Assembly: GCA_032622095.1 (NCBI GenBank)
Contig: CP136066.1
Span: 196,904,816 to 196,968,815 of the forward strand
DNA length: 64,000 bases
From: Siphonodentalium dalli
Taxonomy: Eukaryota > Mollusca > Scaphopoda > Gadilida > Siphonodentaliidae
Reading direction: 5' to 3'
Position numbers and translations under genes: made by a program. Each line of letters begins with the position of its first letter. Position 1 is the first letter of the stretch. Shown here piece by piece: positions 24,095-35,869 of this stretch. The notes under the pieces were generated by a model, which was given only the letters and a program-made list of their open reading frames with translations, ran no database searches and was not told where the DNA came from.

Positions 24095-24420
24095 ATTAGT
24101 TATGTGGATGGCGTTCTCATTAAACATCACACCCGTATATTGATTATGTGGATAGAGTTATCATTAAACCTCACATCCTTATATTGGTTACAGTAATGCC
24201 CAAAGTAATTGACCACTTAACCAGAGCAGAATTATTGGTAATTTTTCAGGATTTAAAATCCTGAAAAATTACCCATAATTCTGCTGTGGTTAAGTGGTCA
24301 ATTACTTTGGACATTACTGTATGTGGATGGAGTTATCATTACACCTCACATCCTTATATTGGTTAGGTTATGTAGATGTGAGTTATCATTAAACCTCACA
24401 TCAGTGTGTTGGGGATTTTG
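24095..24420 (+). repeat. Short tandem units split by a MITE
   Basis: Units of roughly 40-55 bp containing ATGTGGATGGAGTTATCATT and CCTCACATCCTTATATTGGTT occur on both sides of the hairpin MITE at 24191. Confidence 0.65.
24191..24319. mobile_element. Mariner-type palindromic MITE
   Basis: A 129-bp near-perfect palindrome, CAGTAATG to CATTACTG, flanked by TA. The centre is GGATTTAAAATCC. CAGT ends with TA duplication fit Tc1/mariner. Confidence 0.8.
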
Positions 24421-24584
24421 GACCTTGACTTGGGACCTTTGGTTTTTAATGCAACAAATGCGAGTACACCTTATACACAAGTTTCTTGGATAAGATGAGT
24501 TTGAAGCCTGCTTACATTTCGAAATGTTGTCAGTTTTGTATCGTCTGCAGCAGAACTCGGCATGTTGAAGCAAAAGTTACAAGA

Positions 24585-25440
24585 GATAAAATATGTACGT
24601 AACGAGACTATAATACAAATGAAAAAATAAATTGAGGGAGGAGTGGGCGATACAGGGAACTAAGGGTTGAACCGATATAAATTTGTAGAGCGATAACGAC
24701 CAATGTTGACATATCATGCATCTCAACTCTACTGTTGCAACAAGGCTATAAAATGGGGGGGGGTTGTAATAATCTTCGTTATCTCTATATAGTGCCAGAA
24801 TAGTCATTTATGGACTTCTATAGTGGTACAATGCGAATTGGAATCAAATGATAAAAATATGTATGTAACACAACTACGGTATACCGATGAAAATAATTTA
24901 GGCCGGGTTTAGATGTTGGGTTGGTTAAATAGACTCGGAGAAAAAGGGGAACGATGAACTGACATAAATTAGTAGAGCGATAGCGATCAATGTTGCCATG
25001 TGATGCATTGTGACTGTACTGTAGCGGCAATGATATGATATAAAATTGGGGGGGGGGGGGTCTGAAATTATCTCTTACTCTATAGATGGCACCAGGATTA
25101 TATAGAAAGGAATAGCAATTGATATACGTATACCGTATACTATAGTAATACCATAGACATATAAGTAAAATTATCACGTGATAAAATATTACGTAACTTG
25201 ACTATAGCGATGAAGAAAAAAAAAATTGGACCGGGATTAGAGGTTCGGTTGGTTATATGTGGATAATTGGATATGGAATTCATACCGATGAGACGATAAA
25301 AATTAGTGGAGCAATAAAGACCAATGTTGACACTTAGTCAGGCTACATGGGGGTTGATACGATAGACCAAAATAAATTTGTCGGGTGATAATGACCAATG
25401 TTGACGTATAAAGTAACGCGACTGTACTGTCGCACAATTA
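24585..25440. repeat. Three diverged tandem blocks of about 300 bp
   Basis: GAGCGATAACGACCAATGTTG-like sequence recurs near 24690, 24975 and 25390, each with similar upstream sequence; two of the blocks carry G runs. Confidence 0.6.
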
Positions 25441-25520
25441 TCAGGTAGAACCTGTCAAATATGGACTCTGTTGGCCAATATGGAACAGCTCAGAAAACAT
25501 TCGCAGGGCCCTAAAATTTA

Positions 25521-26048
25521 TTATTTAACATGGGATCTGCCATTAAAATTGATTTATGTCGATAAAAATTTTATTTTTCAAAATTTTAAGCTGAGACTTG
25601 GTGTGTCTGTGTGGAATACTTATATATTCCTAAAATGACAGGGTACAGCACGTAATTATTTTTTAGATGGAAGAAATTAATTTTTTTCGATGATAAATTT
25701 TAACATGGGATTTGCTATTCAAATCGATTTATGTCGATAAAACTCTTATTTTTCAAAATTTTAAGCTGAGACTTGGTGTGTCAGCGTGGAATACCTATAT
25801 ATTCCTAAAATGACAGGGTACAGCACGTAATTATTTTTTAGAGGGAAGAAATTATTTGTTTTCAATGATAAATTTTAACACGGGATTTTCCCATTCAAAT
25901 CGATTTATGTCGATAAAACTGTTATTTTTCAAAATTTTAAGCTGAGACTGAGGTATGTCTGCGTGGAATACTTATATATTACTAAAATGACAGGGTCCAG
26001 CACGTAATTATCTTTTAGATGGAAGAAATTGATTTGTTTCCATGATAA
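25521..26048 (+). repeat. Three tandem copies of a ~176-bp unit
   Basis: Each unit contains ATTTATGTCGATAAAA, AAGCTGAGACT and ATGACAGGGTACAGCACGTA. The copies are highly similar. Confidence 0.85.
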
Positions 26049-26876
26049 AAATCGAGCGTGTACTGTGCCGCAGGCAGTGTGCGCTCAAAATGTAAACAAC
26101 TTTATCAAGTGTCGTTTTGGTCAACATATCGCTTTCTCGACGGGGAGATCTGATCCGAATAATAGCTAAGATGTATTTAGATAGAATTATTGAAAGAATT
26201 TGACCGATTATTGTGCATTTTGACTCGAGAATCGAGTGGAGAATACGTTTAGTCAAACACGCGAATTCTGCCAATTGCAGTTGCAGACGAGCGCTGTCAG
26301 AATCAGATAATACAGATTGACAACAAATGCAGGCCTGAAACTCACCTTTTTGGGAGGTAAATCCCACTTATTAGATATCAAAACAATCCTTCCTAAGCAC
26401 ATTCCACAAGTTGCTAATATCTTAGGACACAGTAACAGTCAAAATGAATGAATTTAAATCACGATTCCGAGACGAAGCGAGACATGTACTGTGTACGATT
26501 TTTGACTCATTTTGACTCGCCTTGTTTTCGATGACGTCATTTGCGTTGCCCAACAACCTTAACCCTTTCCAATTCCAGCGGAATTTCAATTGGTTGAAAT
26601 TAAAAATTTCTCAAGTTCTAGCTCAACCTGAATCTAGTTACCCAATTGGTAGAATTACTTTAGCAGTACAATTTAGTTTTATCAATTATAACTATAATTT
26701 TATTGACGATATGAGCTCAACATCATAATATGAAACTGTTTATGGCGGTGTTATCCAAACGTGTGCTTTGATAATGGTTATAATTTTATTTTGCGATCAA
26801 ACGTCAGTGCAGCTCAGCAGAAACGCATAGGCACTATTTCAATTCAGCAGAAACGCATGAGTCCTACGATAATAGT
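26049..26876. other. No gene recognised
   Basis: Only short, unsupported open frames. No repeat that I can define. Confidence 0.4.
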
Positions 26877-26877
26877 A

Positions 26878-26915
26878 CACCCACTGAACGCGCTTCGCGC
26901 GTTGGTCAGTGGGTG
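26878..26915. repeat. Short GC-rich hairpin
   Basis: CACCCACTGA and TCAGTGGGTG flank a CGCGCTTCGCGCG core. A stable stem-loop, probably part of a dispersed repeat. Confidence 0.6.
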
Positions 26916-27056
26916 AAAAAAACTGTATAAAAAGTATCATTTAGTCATTTTCATGACACGAATCGAGACTTTCATTTCGCCGTTGTCACCGTGCACAAAT
27001 CATTGGGTGTGTCCATTGCGTTACTCGGAACACTGCTCCGTAACCATTTCCTGTGG

Positions 27057-27261
27057 GGCGGGTTGGCTCGTTTCGCTACTCCGTTCTGCGCCGATCAAAT
27101 TGTACCGTACCACATTCAGATTTGATGCACGCTGAAGCGGCCGATGAACGGTATCTATAGACAACAACGCGCGGGTGTGCTCGTTTCGCTACTCGTTCTG
27201 CGCCGATTACATTTGACCGTGCTACATTCAGATTTGATGCAAGCTGAAGCGGCCGATGTCG
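27057..27261 (+). repeat. Two tandem ~105-bp copies
   Basis: CTCGTTTCGCTACTC, TTCTGCGCCGAT and CTGAAGCGGCCGATG recur in order about 110 bp apart. Confidence 0.75.
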
Positions 27262-27434
27262 GTGAATCGAAAACGAAAGTTAGCCGCTCTCGGCCAATCA
27301 GAATGCTTGATTTTAGTGACAAATACTCAATTGAATTACAATACTATGTATTCAATGGCTGGGATTACGTTGAATACATGTGCCTCACGTCAATGGGTGT
27401 GGAATAAAAATTTAGCTTGAAAAATAGACGAAAT

Positions 27435-27640
27435 ATCTGTATACCGGTTCCGTATCCTCTGAAAAATACTTGCCATGCATGATCATTGCCACTTTCAAGT
27501 TGTTTTCAATTTTTCCCACGGAAGTGAAATAAACGTTAATTTATTTCTGCCATATCAGGAACAGACTAACACGGAACTGTCAGTTCTGTTCCATCCCGGG
27601 CAAATGGCAAATGTGACGGTATATGAATACTTGTCATTCT
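27435..27640 (+). repeat. Dispersed repeat, related to 57450-57650
   Basis: Shared words include CTGAAAAATACTTG, GTGAAATAAACG and TCTGTTCCAT in the same order. Class unknown. Confidence 0.55.
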
Positions 27641-27755
27641 CAATATGATCGCGATATGGTGGGAACACTATCGGTCAGATAGATGTCAAAGTCGCGGATC
27701 AAGATGTCACTAACACTGATCTTCTGTGCAGGAATATCCATAATACTGAAAGCAC
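27611..27755 (+). repeat. Dispersed repeat, related to 33001-33135
   Basis: CAGATAGATGTCAA, the CGGTC words and GCAGGAATATCCATA-like ends are shared over about 140 bp. Confidence 0.55.
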
Positions 27756-28162
27756 TGTCGGATTATCCGACTCGGATACCCGTTTAGGTTTGGACGTTTC
27801 AAGATGGCGGCGCCCATGCAGTGGACAGGATAAACGGTAAGTGTATATATTGTCTTCAAGCATCAATTAACGACATATTTCGGTAATTAATACACATTTA
27901 AACAGTTTTGTGGGAATTTGTATGCCCAAAACCTATGTAACACGCCTTTCGCATGACAGACATGCGAAATGTTGTATTTGGCGTGTCAAGTCGTCATAAA
28001 TTTTATCGAGGCGGCGAAATGATTGCTTTTTCGTAATTTTTTGGCCATGGGCTCATGGATCCGCAAATTTATGTATTGTCCTGGGCAGATTAGGCTACCA
28101 CCACCTGCCTAGAAAAGCTAGAAATCTGGTTTCTTAAATTTGCACTTAACCTGCGCAAAACC

Positions 28163-28885
28163 ACAAATACATGTTTTGTTTATGGGGAGACGGGTATATG
28201 CCCAATTAGCCAAAAGATACAACTACGATGTCTAACATATTGGAATAAACTTATGAACATGCAGTGCAATAGACTCCCACGTATACTCTATAATGCACTG
28301 TATAGCTACCACTGCACAAACAACTGGAGACATGGTTGGATTGACTTTATACGAACAAGCCTAAATAATCTCGGCCTATCCATTATTTGGATAGACAAAG
28401 CAACTATCAACCCACCATCTTTCAATAGACTCATCAAAGATCGAATACAAGACGCATTTGTACAATCATGGCATGGTGATATCGTAAAATCCAATAAATG
28501 TGCCTTCTACAGAATCATCAAGACTGACTTTTCGAAGGAAATATATCTCTCATTAGAAAACCAAACAGTATAGTAACGCGTCTGATTGAATTTCGTACAA
28601 GAAATCATAACTTACCGATCGAATCCGGATCGTGGGCAAAAAAAAGACTACTCCGATCGAAAATGCACGCTGTGCGACGTTGAACTTGGTGATGAATACC
28701 ATATCATACTCAAATGTGAAAAACTATGCGATTTGAGACGAAAATATATTAAATCATACTACTACACGCGTCCAAATGCCCACAAACTCAATGCCCTCTT
28801 CACGTGCACAAATAAAAGAACCCTCACCAATCTTAGTATGTTCATCCGAGAAGCCTTTCGCCTAATGGAGCCCCCTGTGGCATAA
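28163..28885 (+). pseudogene. 3' coding end of a non-LTR retrotransposon
   Basis: The frame opens with CFVYGETGICPISQ and YWNKLM and continues through 28573. Between about 28560 and 28640 the homologous reading (SIVTRLIEFRTRNHNLPIESG) is in the next frame, and it returns for the Cys/His motif RKCTLCDVELGDEYHIILKC. Two compensating frameshifts therefore break it. The C-terminal CxxC-H-C motif is typical of CR1/Jockey-like polyproteins. Upstream RT domains are missing (5' truncation). Confidence 0.75.
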
Positions 28886-29071
28886 CCACGCGAACCTAGA
28901 AGCACCCACCCCCAACTAAATCACATCACGTACGCCCATATCCCACCCTTCCCGAACGTGCACATGATTATTGAACTATATATATTGCTTTCAACCGCAT
29001 TACCATCTATTTGTATATATTGACGTGTATTCATAACTACACTCTGTTATACCGGACACGTCCGGCGATTT

Positions 29072-29101
29072 GAGATAAAAAATTCTGATTCTGATTCTGA
29101 T
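29072..29101 (+). repeat. Non-LTR 3' tail (ATTCTG)n
   Basis: GAGATAAAAAATTCTGATTC with short ATTCTG repeats marks the 3' end of the truncated element about 190 bp after its coding part. Confidence 0.75.
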
Positions 29102-30200
29102 ATCTTCGGAATGCAAAACCGGCGATGTTTCTATTATCTAACTCCGAAAAACGACCTTTGAAAATTTCAAAATATTCAGGTTCAGATTCGCAATATTTCC
29201 GATGATTTTGTTCAGAAATTGTTTTTGTTTAGGTTCAGACAATTTTCGTTCAGGTTCGGACGCATCAAAACCTCACCGTGAAGCGAAATGCATAGCTGCA
29301 GTCGCGCTGTTATTGTGCGTGTTGTTTACGAACACACATTGTTATTTTCTATAGATGTCAGCTGAAATTTCCAAATATAGGTGGTAAATTCTCCGAATGG
29401 GTGGGACAAAAGCCACAGATAAATATTGTTGGCAATAATCTCGAGCAATGTCGGCTATACACCAGCTAGTGGGGAATGAAATGACATTGCCATATTGCAT
29501 ACATGAAAACCAATGTCTGAAATGGTAACACGCTCAAGATCATATATTATATATCCATAATTGTAATTATAGAATATAAAATATATTGGTCTCACAAATG
29601 ACCAACTCATAATTCCGTTAAGATTGAGATGCACGTTTTGCATAAATACAGCCAAATATGGCAAGAGATTTTCAACAAAGTATTTCTCTCGATCTATCTT
29701 TCACATATCGTCATCTTCATTGTTTGCAGAATCTGAGCAATTATTAGGAGGTGACAAAAACAATGGATTATAATACAATTATGAGGTCGAAAATATTTAT
29801 TTTCTTTGTTGTCAATTTCGGTACCAAGAACTGCTCGAATAATTAATAATTTCACACAACACTTCAATCATCAAACAGTTTATTGTCTTGGATCCATGAG
29901 AGAAGGCTTCATTTGTAGCATTACGTAGAGTTAGATTTTTAATTGCATAATATAGTGTCATACTCTCATATATTATAATGAAGAATAAAGCGCACCCATA
30001 TATATCGATAATGACCTGAAGGGCTTCATAAAAAACAAAACCAGCAGCGTAATCAGACTTCCCGGTATTCCAAACGCAGCTATTATATATATCGCTCTGG
30101 TCTAAAAAAAAAAAGCAACGGAATATATCAAAGTCTGTTGAGCAGCAGCTAATATGGCGTCAAAATCGATTCCCAGTGTGGTCGAACCACCGGCATCTTA
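29102..30200. other. No gene recognised
   Basis: AT-rich spacer; nothing supported. Confidence 0.4.
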
Positions 30201-30204
30201 AACT

Positions 30205-30264
30205 GTGCTCCTAGATTCATTATCACAACAGGGGTCCGCACTAATAACATGGAAATCGACGTAT
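30205..30264. repeat. 60-bp repeat, copy 1
   Basis: TGCTCCTAGATTCATTATC through ATGGAAATCGACGTATA is repeated with changes at 31203-31263. Each copy lies shortly before a piggyBac-like MITE. Confidence 0.65.
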
Positions 30265-30290
30265 AACTTCACCGGATCTTGGTCATTTAA

Positions 30291-30520
30291 CCCTTTACCC
30301 AACAGCACGGCCCTGTGCCAATGCATTCTCTTATATATGCGAGTCGACCATAGGTCGCCTCGCATATATAAGAGAATGCATTGGCTTAACACATATTAAA
30401 AATGATAAAATTGTCAAAGAATGTAGAAAAATATTATAAAAATTGTTAAAAAATGTAAGAAAAAATTGTAAAATTGTTAAAGAATGTAAGAAAAAATGGT
30501 AAAAAGTGTTAAAAAAAAGC
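30291..30520 (+). mobile_element. piggyBac-like MITE, copy c (3'-truncated)
   Basis: The left TTAA and CCCTTTACCC end are present with one palindrome and the AT-rich spacer. The sequence stops at AAAAAAAAGC without the second palindrome or right end. Confidence 0.8.
30317..30385 (+). repeat. 69-bp palindrome (copy 7)
   Basis: Full copy in the truncated MITE c. Confidence 0.9.
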
Positions 30521-30529
30521 TAGCCACAC

Positions 30530-31144
30530 ATGCTTGCGTGTGTGTTAGCGAAAATAATCGGATCCGTTCGTCGTGCCGTTGGGGTCATGCGAACGTTGTC
30601 CGATAGTGATAGTTTCAGTCACTTCACCATGGATTTACATGCGAACGCAAACGGAGCGACGATTTCTATCGCATGGAAAATACTAAAGTCACCGATTAGT
30701 TTGAGCCGATTTTTCTTCAGAGCAGCATGGAAGAATAAAGAGCGTCGATCGTCCCAAATGAACAACAATAAATGTCAAAAAAATATAATAATTTTGCTGC
30801 TAGGTGATTGGTGGATCTATTCCCACTTTGGTAAAAAAAAGAGCGTTTATTTTATATATATTTTATATTTTAAAGCAGCTGGCAAATTTATATTACTTTG
30901 TAAAGATTGTTCAGGGTATACAATTGTTTTGATAAGTAACTCGTGTATTGAGCGACCCATCTTCACCTCCTTCCAAATATATGGAAGTATAAACGAACCA
31001 TGGACGTTCAATGTGCATGGACATCGGTCAACGGGGGCATATACGCTCCAAATACCCCGGGGACATTTGCCAAATGTTCAGCATCGAAAAGTCACAAAGG
31101 TCGGTATCTGGCGGCGTAAATTCTCATTAAAATGTTCTCATTAG
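30530..31144 (+). other. 204-codon open frame, not recognised
   Basis: It begins MLACVLAKIIGSVRRAVGV. No domain, signal or splice context that I can recognise; composition is unremarkable. It starts just after the truncated MITE c. Chance open frame is the most likely reading, but its length is unusual for this window. Confidence 0.2.
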
Positions 31145-31202
31145 TTTTCAGGATCGAACACGACAGTAAGAGTTTAGCACAGGTAGACAAGGACAATTAA
31201 TG

Positions 31203-31263
31203 ATGCTCCTGGAGCCGTTATCGCAATAGGGGTCCGCAATAATAGCCTGGAAATCGACGTATA
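31203..31263. repeat. 60-bp repeat, copy 2
   Basis: Second copy of the block at 30205, ending TGGAAATCGACGTATA. Confidence 0.65.
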
Positions 31264-31475
31264 GGTGTTGGTCAAGTCATAGATAAGTTGGGTGCCGAGT
31301 TTTCCCAGAGCAAAGAATAATAAAGACCGTTCTTGTTAGTCTATTCCTGATATAATAATTCAAAAAGCGTCAAATATGAGCGAATACTCATGTTGTCTGG
31401 TGTGATTTGGGACGTTTATCGATGGAAAATGCCGTGTAGTGCCAGTTAACCCTTTACCCAACAAAACGGCCCTGT

Positions 31476-31544
31476 GCCAATGCATTCTCTTATATATGCG
31501 AGTCGATCATAGGTCGCCTCGCATATATAAGAGAATGCATTGGC
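31476..31544 (+). repeat. 69-bp palindrome (copy 8)
   Basis: Full copy with one loop-side change (GTCGATCATAGG). Confidence 0.9.
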
Positions 31545-31687
31545 TTAACACATATTAAAAATGATAAAATTGTCAAAGAATGTAGAAAAATATTATAAAA
31601 AATGTTAAAAAATGTAAGAAAAAATTATAAAATTGTTAAAGAATGTAAGAAAAAATGGTAAAAAGTGTTGAAAAAGAATTTGTTTAG

Positions 31688-31756
31688 GCCAATGCATTCT
31701 CTTATATATGCGAGGCGACATATGGTCGACTCGCATATATAAGAGAATGTATTGGC
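31688..31756 (-). repeat. 69-bp palindrome (copy 9)
   Basis: Reverse partner in MITE d, with GACATATGG and GAATGTATTGG substitutions. Confidence 0.9.
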
Positions 31757-32256
31757 ACAGGGCATAACTGTAACCATCACAATGTGGTCAATGAACCGGT
31801 TCCAATGATTTCCATATTTGTATGATGTTATTGAGACAGACCGAAGATATTTTAGGCTGTTGAAGCTTTATTTGGGCGTTTTTGGCCGCTTTGTTGGGTA
31901 AAGGGTTAAACGGATATTATCCATCAGAAAAAACCACCGATAAACGTCCCAAATCAATCGATGCAGACAGCATGTTTATCCCCATTCTAAATCACACAAA
32001 TAGCAAAATCATGCTACAGACATGAAAATCTACCAAAGAGTTCCTGCACTGGACATGATTGACAGTTTACAAACAATCCATATCATTTCCTCCCAGAAAT
32101 TGCACTCCGCTCCATCAGGATAAATAATTCAATCGAATTGAAATAAACTGAACAAATCCAGTAAATCCATCAACGCGAATCCCGCCCATTTGACATCGGA
32201 TATATGTGACCCGCCATATCAAATCCAGTCGTAAGTCGGGATTTCTTTTACCCTGT

Positions 32257-32325
32257 GCCAATGCATACTCTTATATATGCGAGTCGACCATAGGTCGCCT
32301 CGCATATATAAGAGAATGCATTGGC
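32257..32325 (+). repeat. 69-bp palindrome (copy 10)
   Basis: One change in the left arm (GCATACTC). Confidence 0.9.
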
Positions 32326-32544
32326 CTAATAATTTTTTACAATTATAATAATTTGTTCTTGTATTCTTTAATAATTTTATAATTTCACCCATACAGAGCC
32401 CCAGATAAACATGAGCAGACGGCACTCTTCTATATGCTTCTATATATGTGTGGGGCTCCCTGCAGGGTAATGGATGTTTTTTTATTTTATGTTCTAAAAA
32501 ATGTAAGAAACATTTATTAAAAAAAAATGATAAAAAATTGTTAG

Positions 32545-32613
32545 GCCAATGCATTCTCTTATATATGCGAGGCGACCTATGGTCGACTCGCATATATAAG
32601 AGAATGCATTACC
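32545..32613 (-). repeat. 69-bp palindrome (copy 11)
   Basis: Reverse orientation; the last bases read CATTACC in place of CATTGGC. Confidence 0.88.
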
Positions 32614-32685
32614 ACAGGGTAAAAAATTTAAAGACATACTGTGGACTTGTGAAATTGAAAAGTTAGCACTCAACATCCCCGTGAA

Positions 32686-32741
32686 CCTGGTATCACCAAC
32701 ACGGAGTGTATCACCAACACGGAGTGTATCACCAAAACGGA
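32686..32741 (+). repeat. 18-bp tandem repeat, three units
   Basis: GTATCACCAACACGGAGT repeated with small changes. Confidence 0.85.
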
Positions 32742-32820
32742 CTGATTGGGGAAAGCATTTTTCACGTATATAATATACGCGAATACGTGTGTTTCTCATC
32801 GTAAAATAGGCAACGGACAA

Positions 32821-34950
32821 ACTATATTTGCGTCCATACGAAGCAGGAATATTTACCGACCCGATGTCAGTCGGTTATCACAGTATAACTATTTACCAAT
32901 TTTTAGCGAATTATTTCAATAGTGTTTTTTATTTTGCTCTCAAATTTTCAAGACAATCCATTCATTAGTATAGTCTCTGACCTTCCACACTGCCGACAAT
33001 GTGATGGTAGATAACTTAATAACTCAATATGAGCGTGATATGATGGGACCTCTATCGGTCCAGATAGATGTCAAGGTCGCAGCTCAAGATACCACGAACA
33101 CCGGATCTTCTTTGCAGTAAATATCCATAGTACTTATAGAGTTCTGGTGAGTTTTCGCGTGTTTTCGGGTGTATCTGAGACTGATCAGTTGGACTATATA
33201 CGTATCTCATCTGAATATGAATCCATAACATTTTCGAGTCATATATACAAATCTATTATGGAAGGATTAATTAAATTAATTGAACATCCAACCCAGCAGT
33301 ATAATTATATTAGGCCATGATCACACGAACATCACGCTGTCGTTTCGGATATAATTTAGTCGTGTCCGAATCGGATTTGTATTGAGACCCCACATGGCGA
33401 AACGATACGATACGATGATGGGTATATAAGACGGTCATATTCATATTGTCGACATAGTTAATAACTTATATTAAGGAGGTTACCATGTCCATATAGAATG
33501 CTGACACCCCATCTTATTTGCCTTGTATTAAATTCTATTATCAGAAATAGGGTTAGAGTTTTTTGTTTTTTTTGCTGGGTGATGTCTTGCCAAACCTCGA
33601 TCAAACCGTTCAACAGGAAGACCAATCTAGCTGTTAGAGTGTGGGGTCAACCAAGTGAACAAATGCAATGATAATTTTGACACAAAACTTCGAAACAAAA
33701 GGTAAATAATTATATGTCCTCGATATATCCATGAATATATCGATCTACACCCGAAGTTAATCTGTTCTCTTAGTCGTTTTTTTTTTGCTCTATTCTAAAG
33801 GTGGTGGATAATTCTGGCGAATCGTGTGGAAAGAATGATCGCCTAAAAATGAAACCGTTTATACTATACTACAGTCTTGGGCATATCAGGCAAAATGGCC
33901 GCCATGACAGGCGCACTTTATTATCAACTGCTTGTGGGTGACGAAAGCATAGATATATCTAGCCCGGTAAGCTGATATTTACATGTAATTTTGGAGAAGA
34001 TACAATTCATAGAAATCAGGGAGCACGTTATATCATGTTGCGTAATGTAATAATTCCGACCGCACGTTATTATTATGTCAGCCGGTGAAGTAACTACGGT
34101 CGTTACATGCATTTAAGTCAAAAGTTACACATTCGATTCCTATATAAATACACTCTTTTGATAGATGCGGCCACACCAATTGGAATTAAGTAACATAATG
34201 TTCACTGGCAAACTACAACCACAACAGTTAAAATGTGATCTTCATAGGTCGAAATTATACGTGTTAATAAATAGGGTAATTCGAAATCTGCAAACCAATA
34301 TTGATGGTTTTAACGCTGCAATCTTAAACATCGGTAAGTAAACACGCTCTTTATTGGCGAAGGATATTGGAAATTTTGTTGGGCTAACAAAAAATCATTG
34401 ACATTCGCCTATAAAGAGCGTCTAAGTTACAGTCGCCAAAAAGACAATAAAGAGCATTGTCAATTGTGAATTTTTGTAATCGGTTTCAACGTCGCATAGT
34501 GGATTCTAGTATGGGTACGATACATTCGTGATTTCCGACGATGTTCGAAATAAATCGAATAGTTTTCTCATAATCTCGGTGTAATTAGAAACAAAATACT
34601 TAGCTTTTTTCCAATAATTGCTGACATTCATCTTTGATTGTCTCTGTCAAACAGTAATAAACACGATGCAATTCCCGTGAAATCAACTCACTTTTAGACA
34701 TTGAAACAGATTAAAATTTGTATGTATAATTTCACTAAGTTATATTTTTTCTCAATGTTTCATAACATCCATGAACAAATTTTATTATGAGGAGTTCAAA
34801 ATATTCATAATTTTTTTTTTTTTCAATTTGACCCAGATGTTATTAGAGATGCCCTTTCAGGTTAATTTCAAGTTAGGTTAATTTTCAACTTCCGAGAAAA
34901 AATAAAAACGAAAACTTTTCGCAATACCATTATACATGTGTGTATTGTGC
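32821..34950. other. No gene recognised
   Basis: AT-rich spacer. It includes the dispersed repeat copy at 33001-33135 and an ACGCTCTTTAT inverted pair near 34345 and 34412. No coding region supported. Confidence 0.4.
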
Positions 34951-34954
34951 AAAC

Positions 34955-35150
34955 AATAGTAGAAGCAATAATTTGCGCTAATTTCGCTAATTGTATAATT
35001 TTGAGCGCAATATTAAGCGTGGGATATTAAGTGCGAAATATTGTTATAATATTACAAGCAGCGCGCTTATAAGCGTTTCCACTTGAAATATTATTTTGAT
35101 ATTTGGCGCGAAAATAGCGCGCTTAATATACCACTTCTTGTGACTGGTAC
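34955..35150. mobile_element. Partial MITE of the CCAGTCA family
   Basis: It ends GCGCGCTTAATATACCACTTC ... GTGACTGGTA, matching the right end of the element at 42032. The left end is missing. It lies at the inner edge of arm B. Confidence 0.65.
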
Positions 35151-35772
35151 TGTATCGATAATTTACTTCTTATGTTGTTAGCTTTGGTAATGGTGCATTT
35201 TGGCACACGTTGCCGCCTGTTTATATGCAACATTTCGTCGTATAACACCACATGGTGCCATACTATGAACGGCACCATGCGTATAAAATACATCTTTACC
35301 AAAGTCATATAACATGAACAGTTAAATTTCTGTAGTTCGGCGAGTAATCGTGCTACTGCCAATTTCGTATATGGTTGATTTTGAGATATTAGAATGCTAT
35401 TTACAGGCAATTTTCCGAAGCATCATTACATGTGGGGGACATTTTCGAAGCCCATGGATGATATAGATACTGAATATGCATGAAAACCAAAAAGACAAGG
35501 CTATAATTAATAAGTCGTTTTGGTGTCATCATAACATTGTTTAAAGTCGTTATTGGACTATATTGATTCACTGAACCAAAATATAATTTCAAAATCCGCC
35601 ATCAATGTTTGTCAATATTCAAATTGAGATCACGTGAATTATGACATTGCTTTTATAACCCGTTCTTTGCTAAATAGATTCGCCAAACAGTTATACATGT
35701 AATGGTCCATTGTTCCCGATCGGGCTGTTATGGTGCAACATTGAGCTAAGATAATAATTTCTCTGCATATAT

Positions 35773-35778
35773 TTTATT
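35773..35778 (-). promoter_or_regulatory. Poly(A) signal of gene B
   Basis: AATAAA on the minus strand, about 90 nt after the stop, at the position equivalent to the gene A signal. Confidence 0.65.
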
Positions 35779-35869
35779 CATATCATAGCCAAATTATGAA
35801 TTTTTGTGACGTCACATGGTTAATATTTCCCATTGATGCACCTTCACACAGTTTTCGTGATTTCTGGAA

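Larger units (their letters stand above)
31450..31905 (-). mobile_element. piggyBac-like MITE, copy d, inside an older inverted repeat
   Basis: Flanked by TTAA, 456 bp, reverse orientation. Flanks 31378-31430 and 31916-31980 are themselves inverted (GATTTGGGACGTTTATCG on the left), so the MITE sits in the loop of an older foldback sequence. Confidence 0.85.
32205..32620 (+). mobile_element. Palindrome-bearing MITE of a second type
   Basis: Starts with the TGACCCGCCATATCAAATCC end also seen at 53361, then TTTTACCCTGTGCC. It has two palindromes separated by about 220 bp with CACCCATACAGAGCC and CTCCCTGCAGGGTAATGG motifs. It ends ACAGGGTAAAA without the outer right end. Confidence 0.7.
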
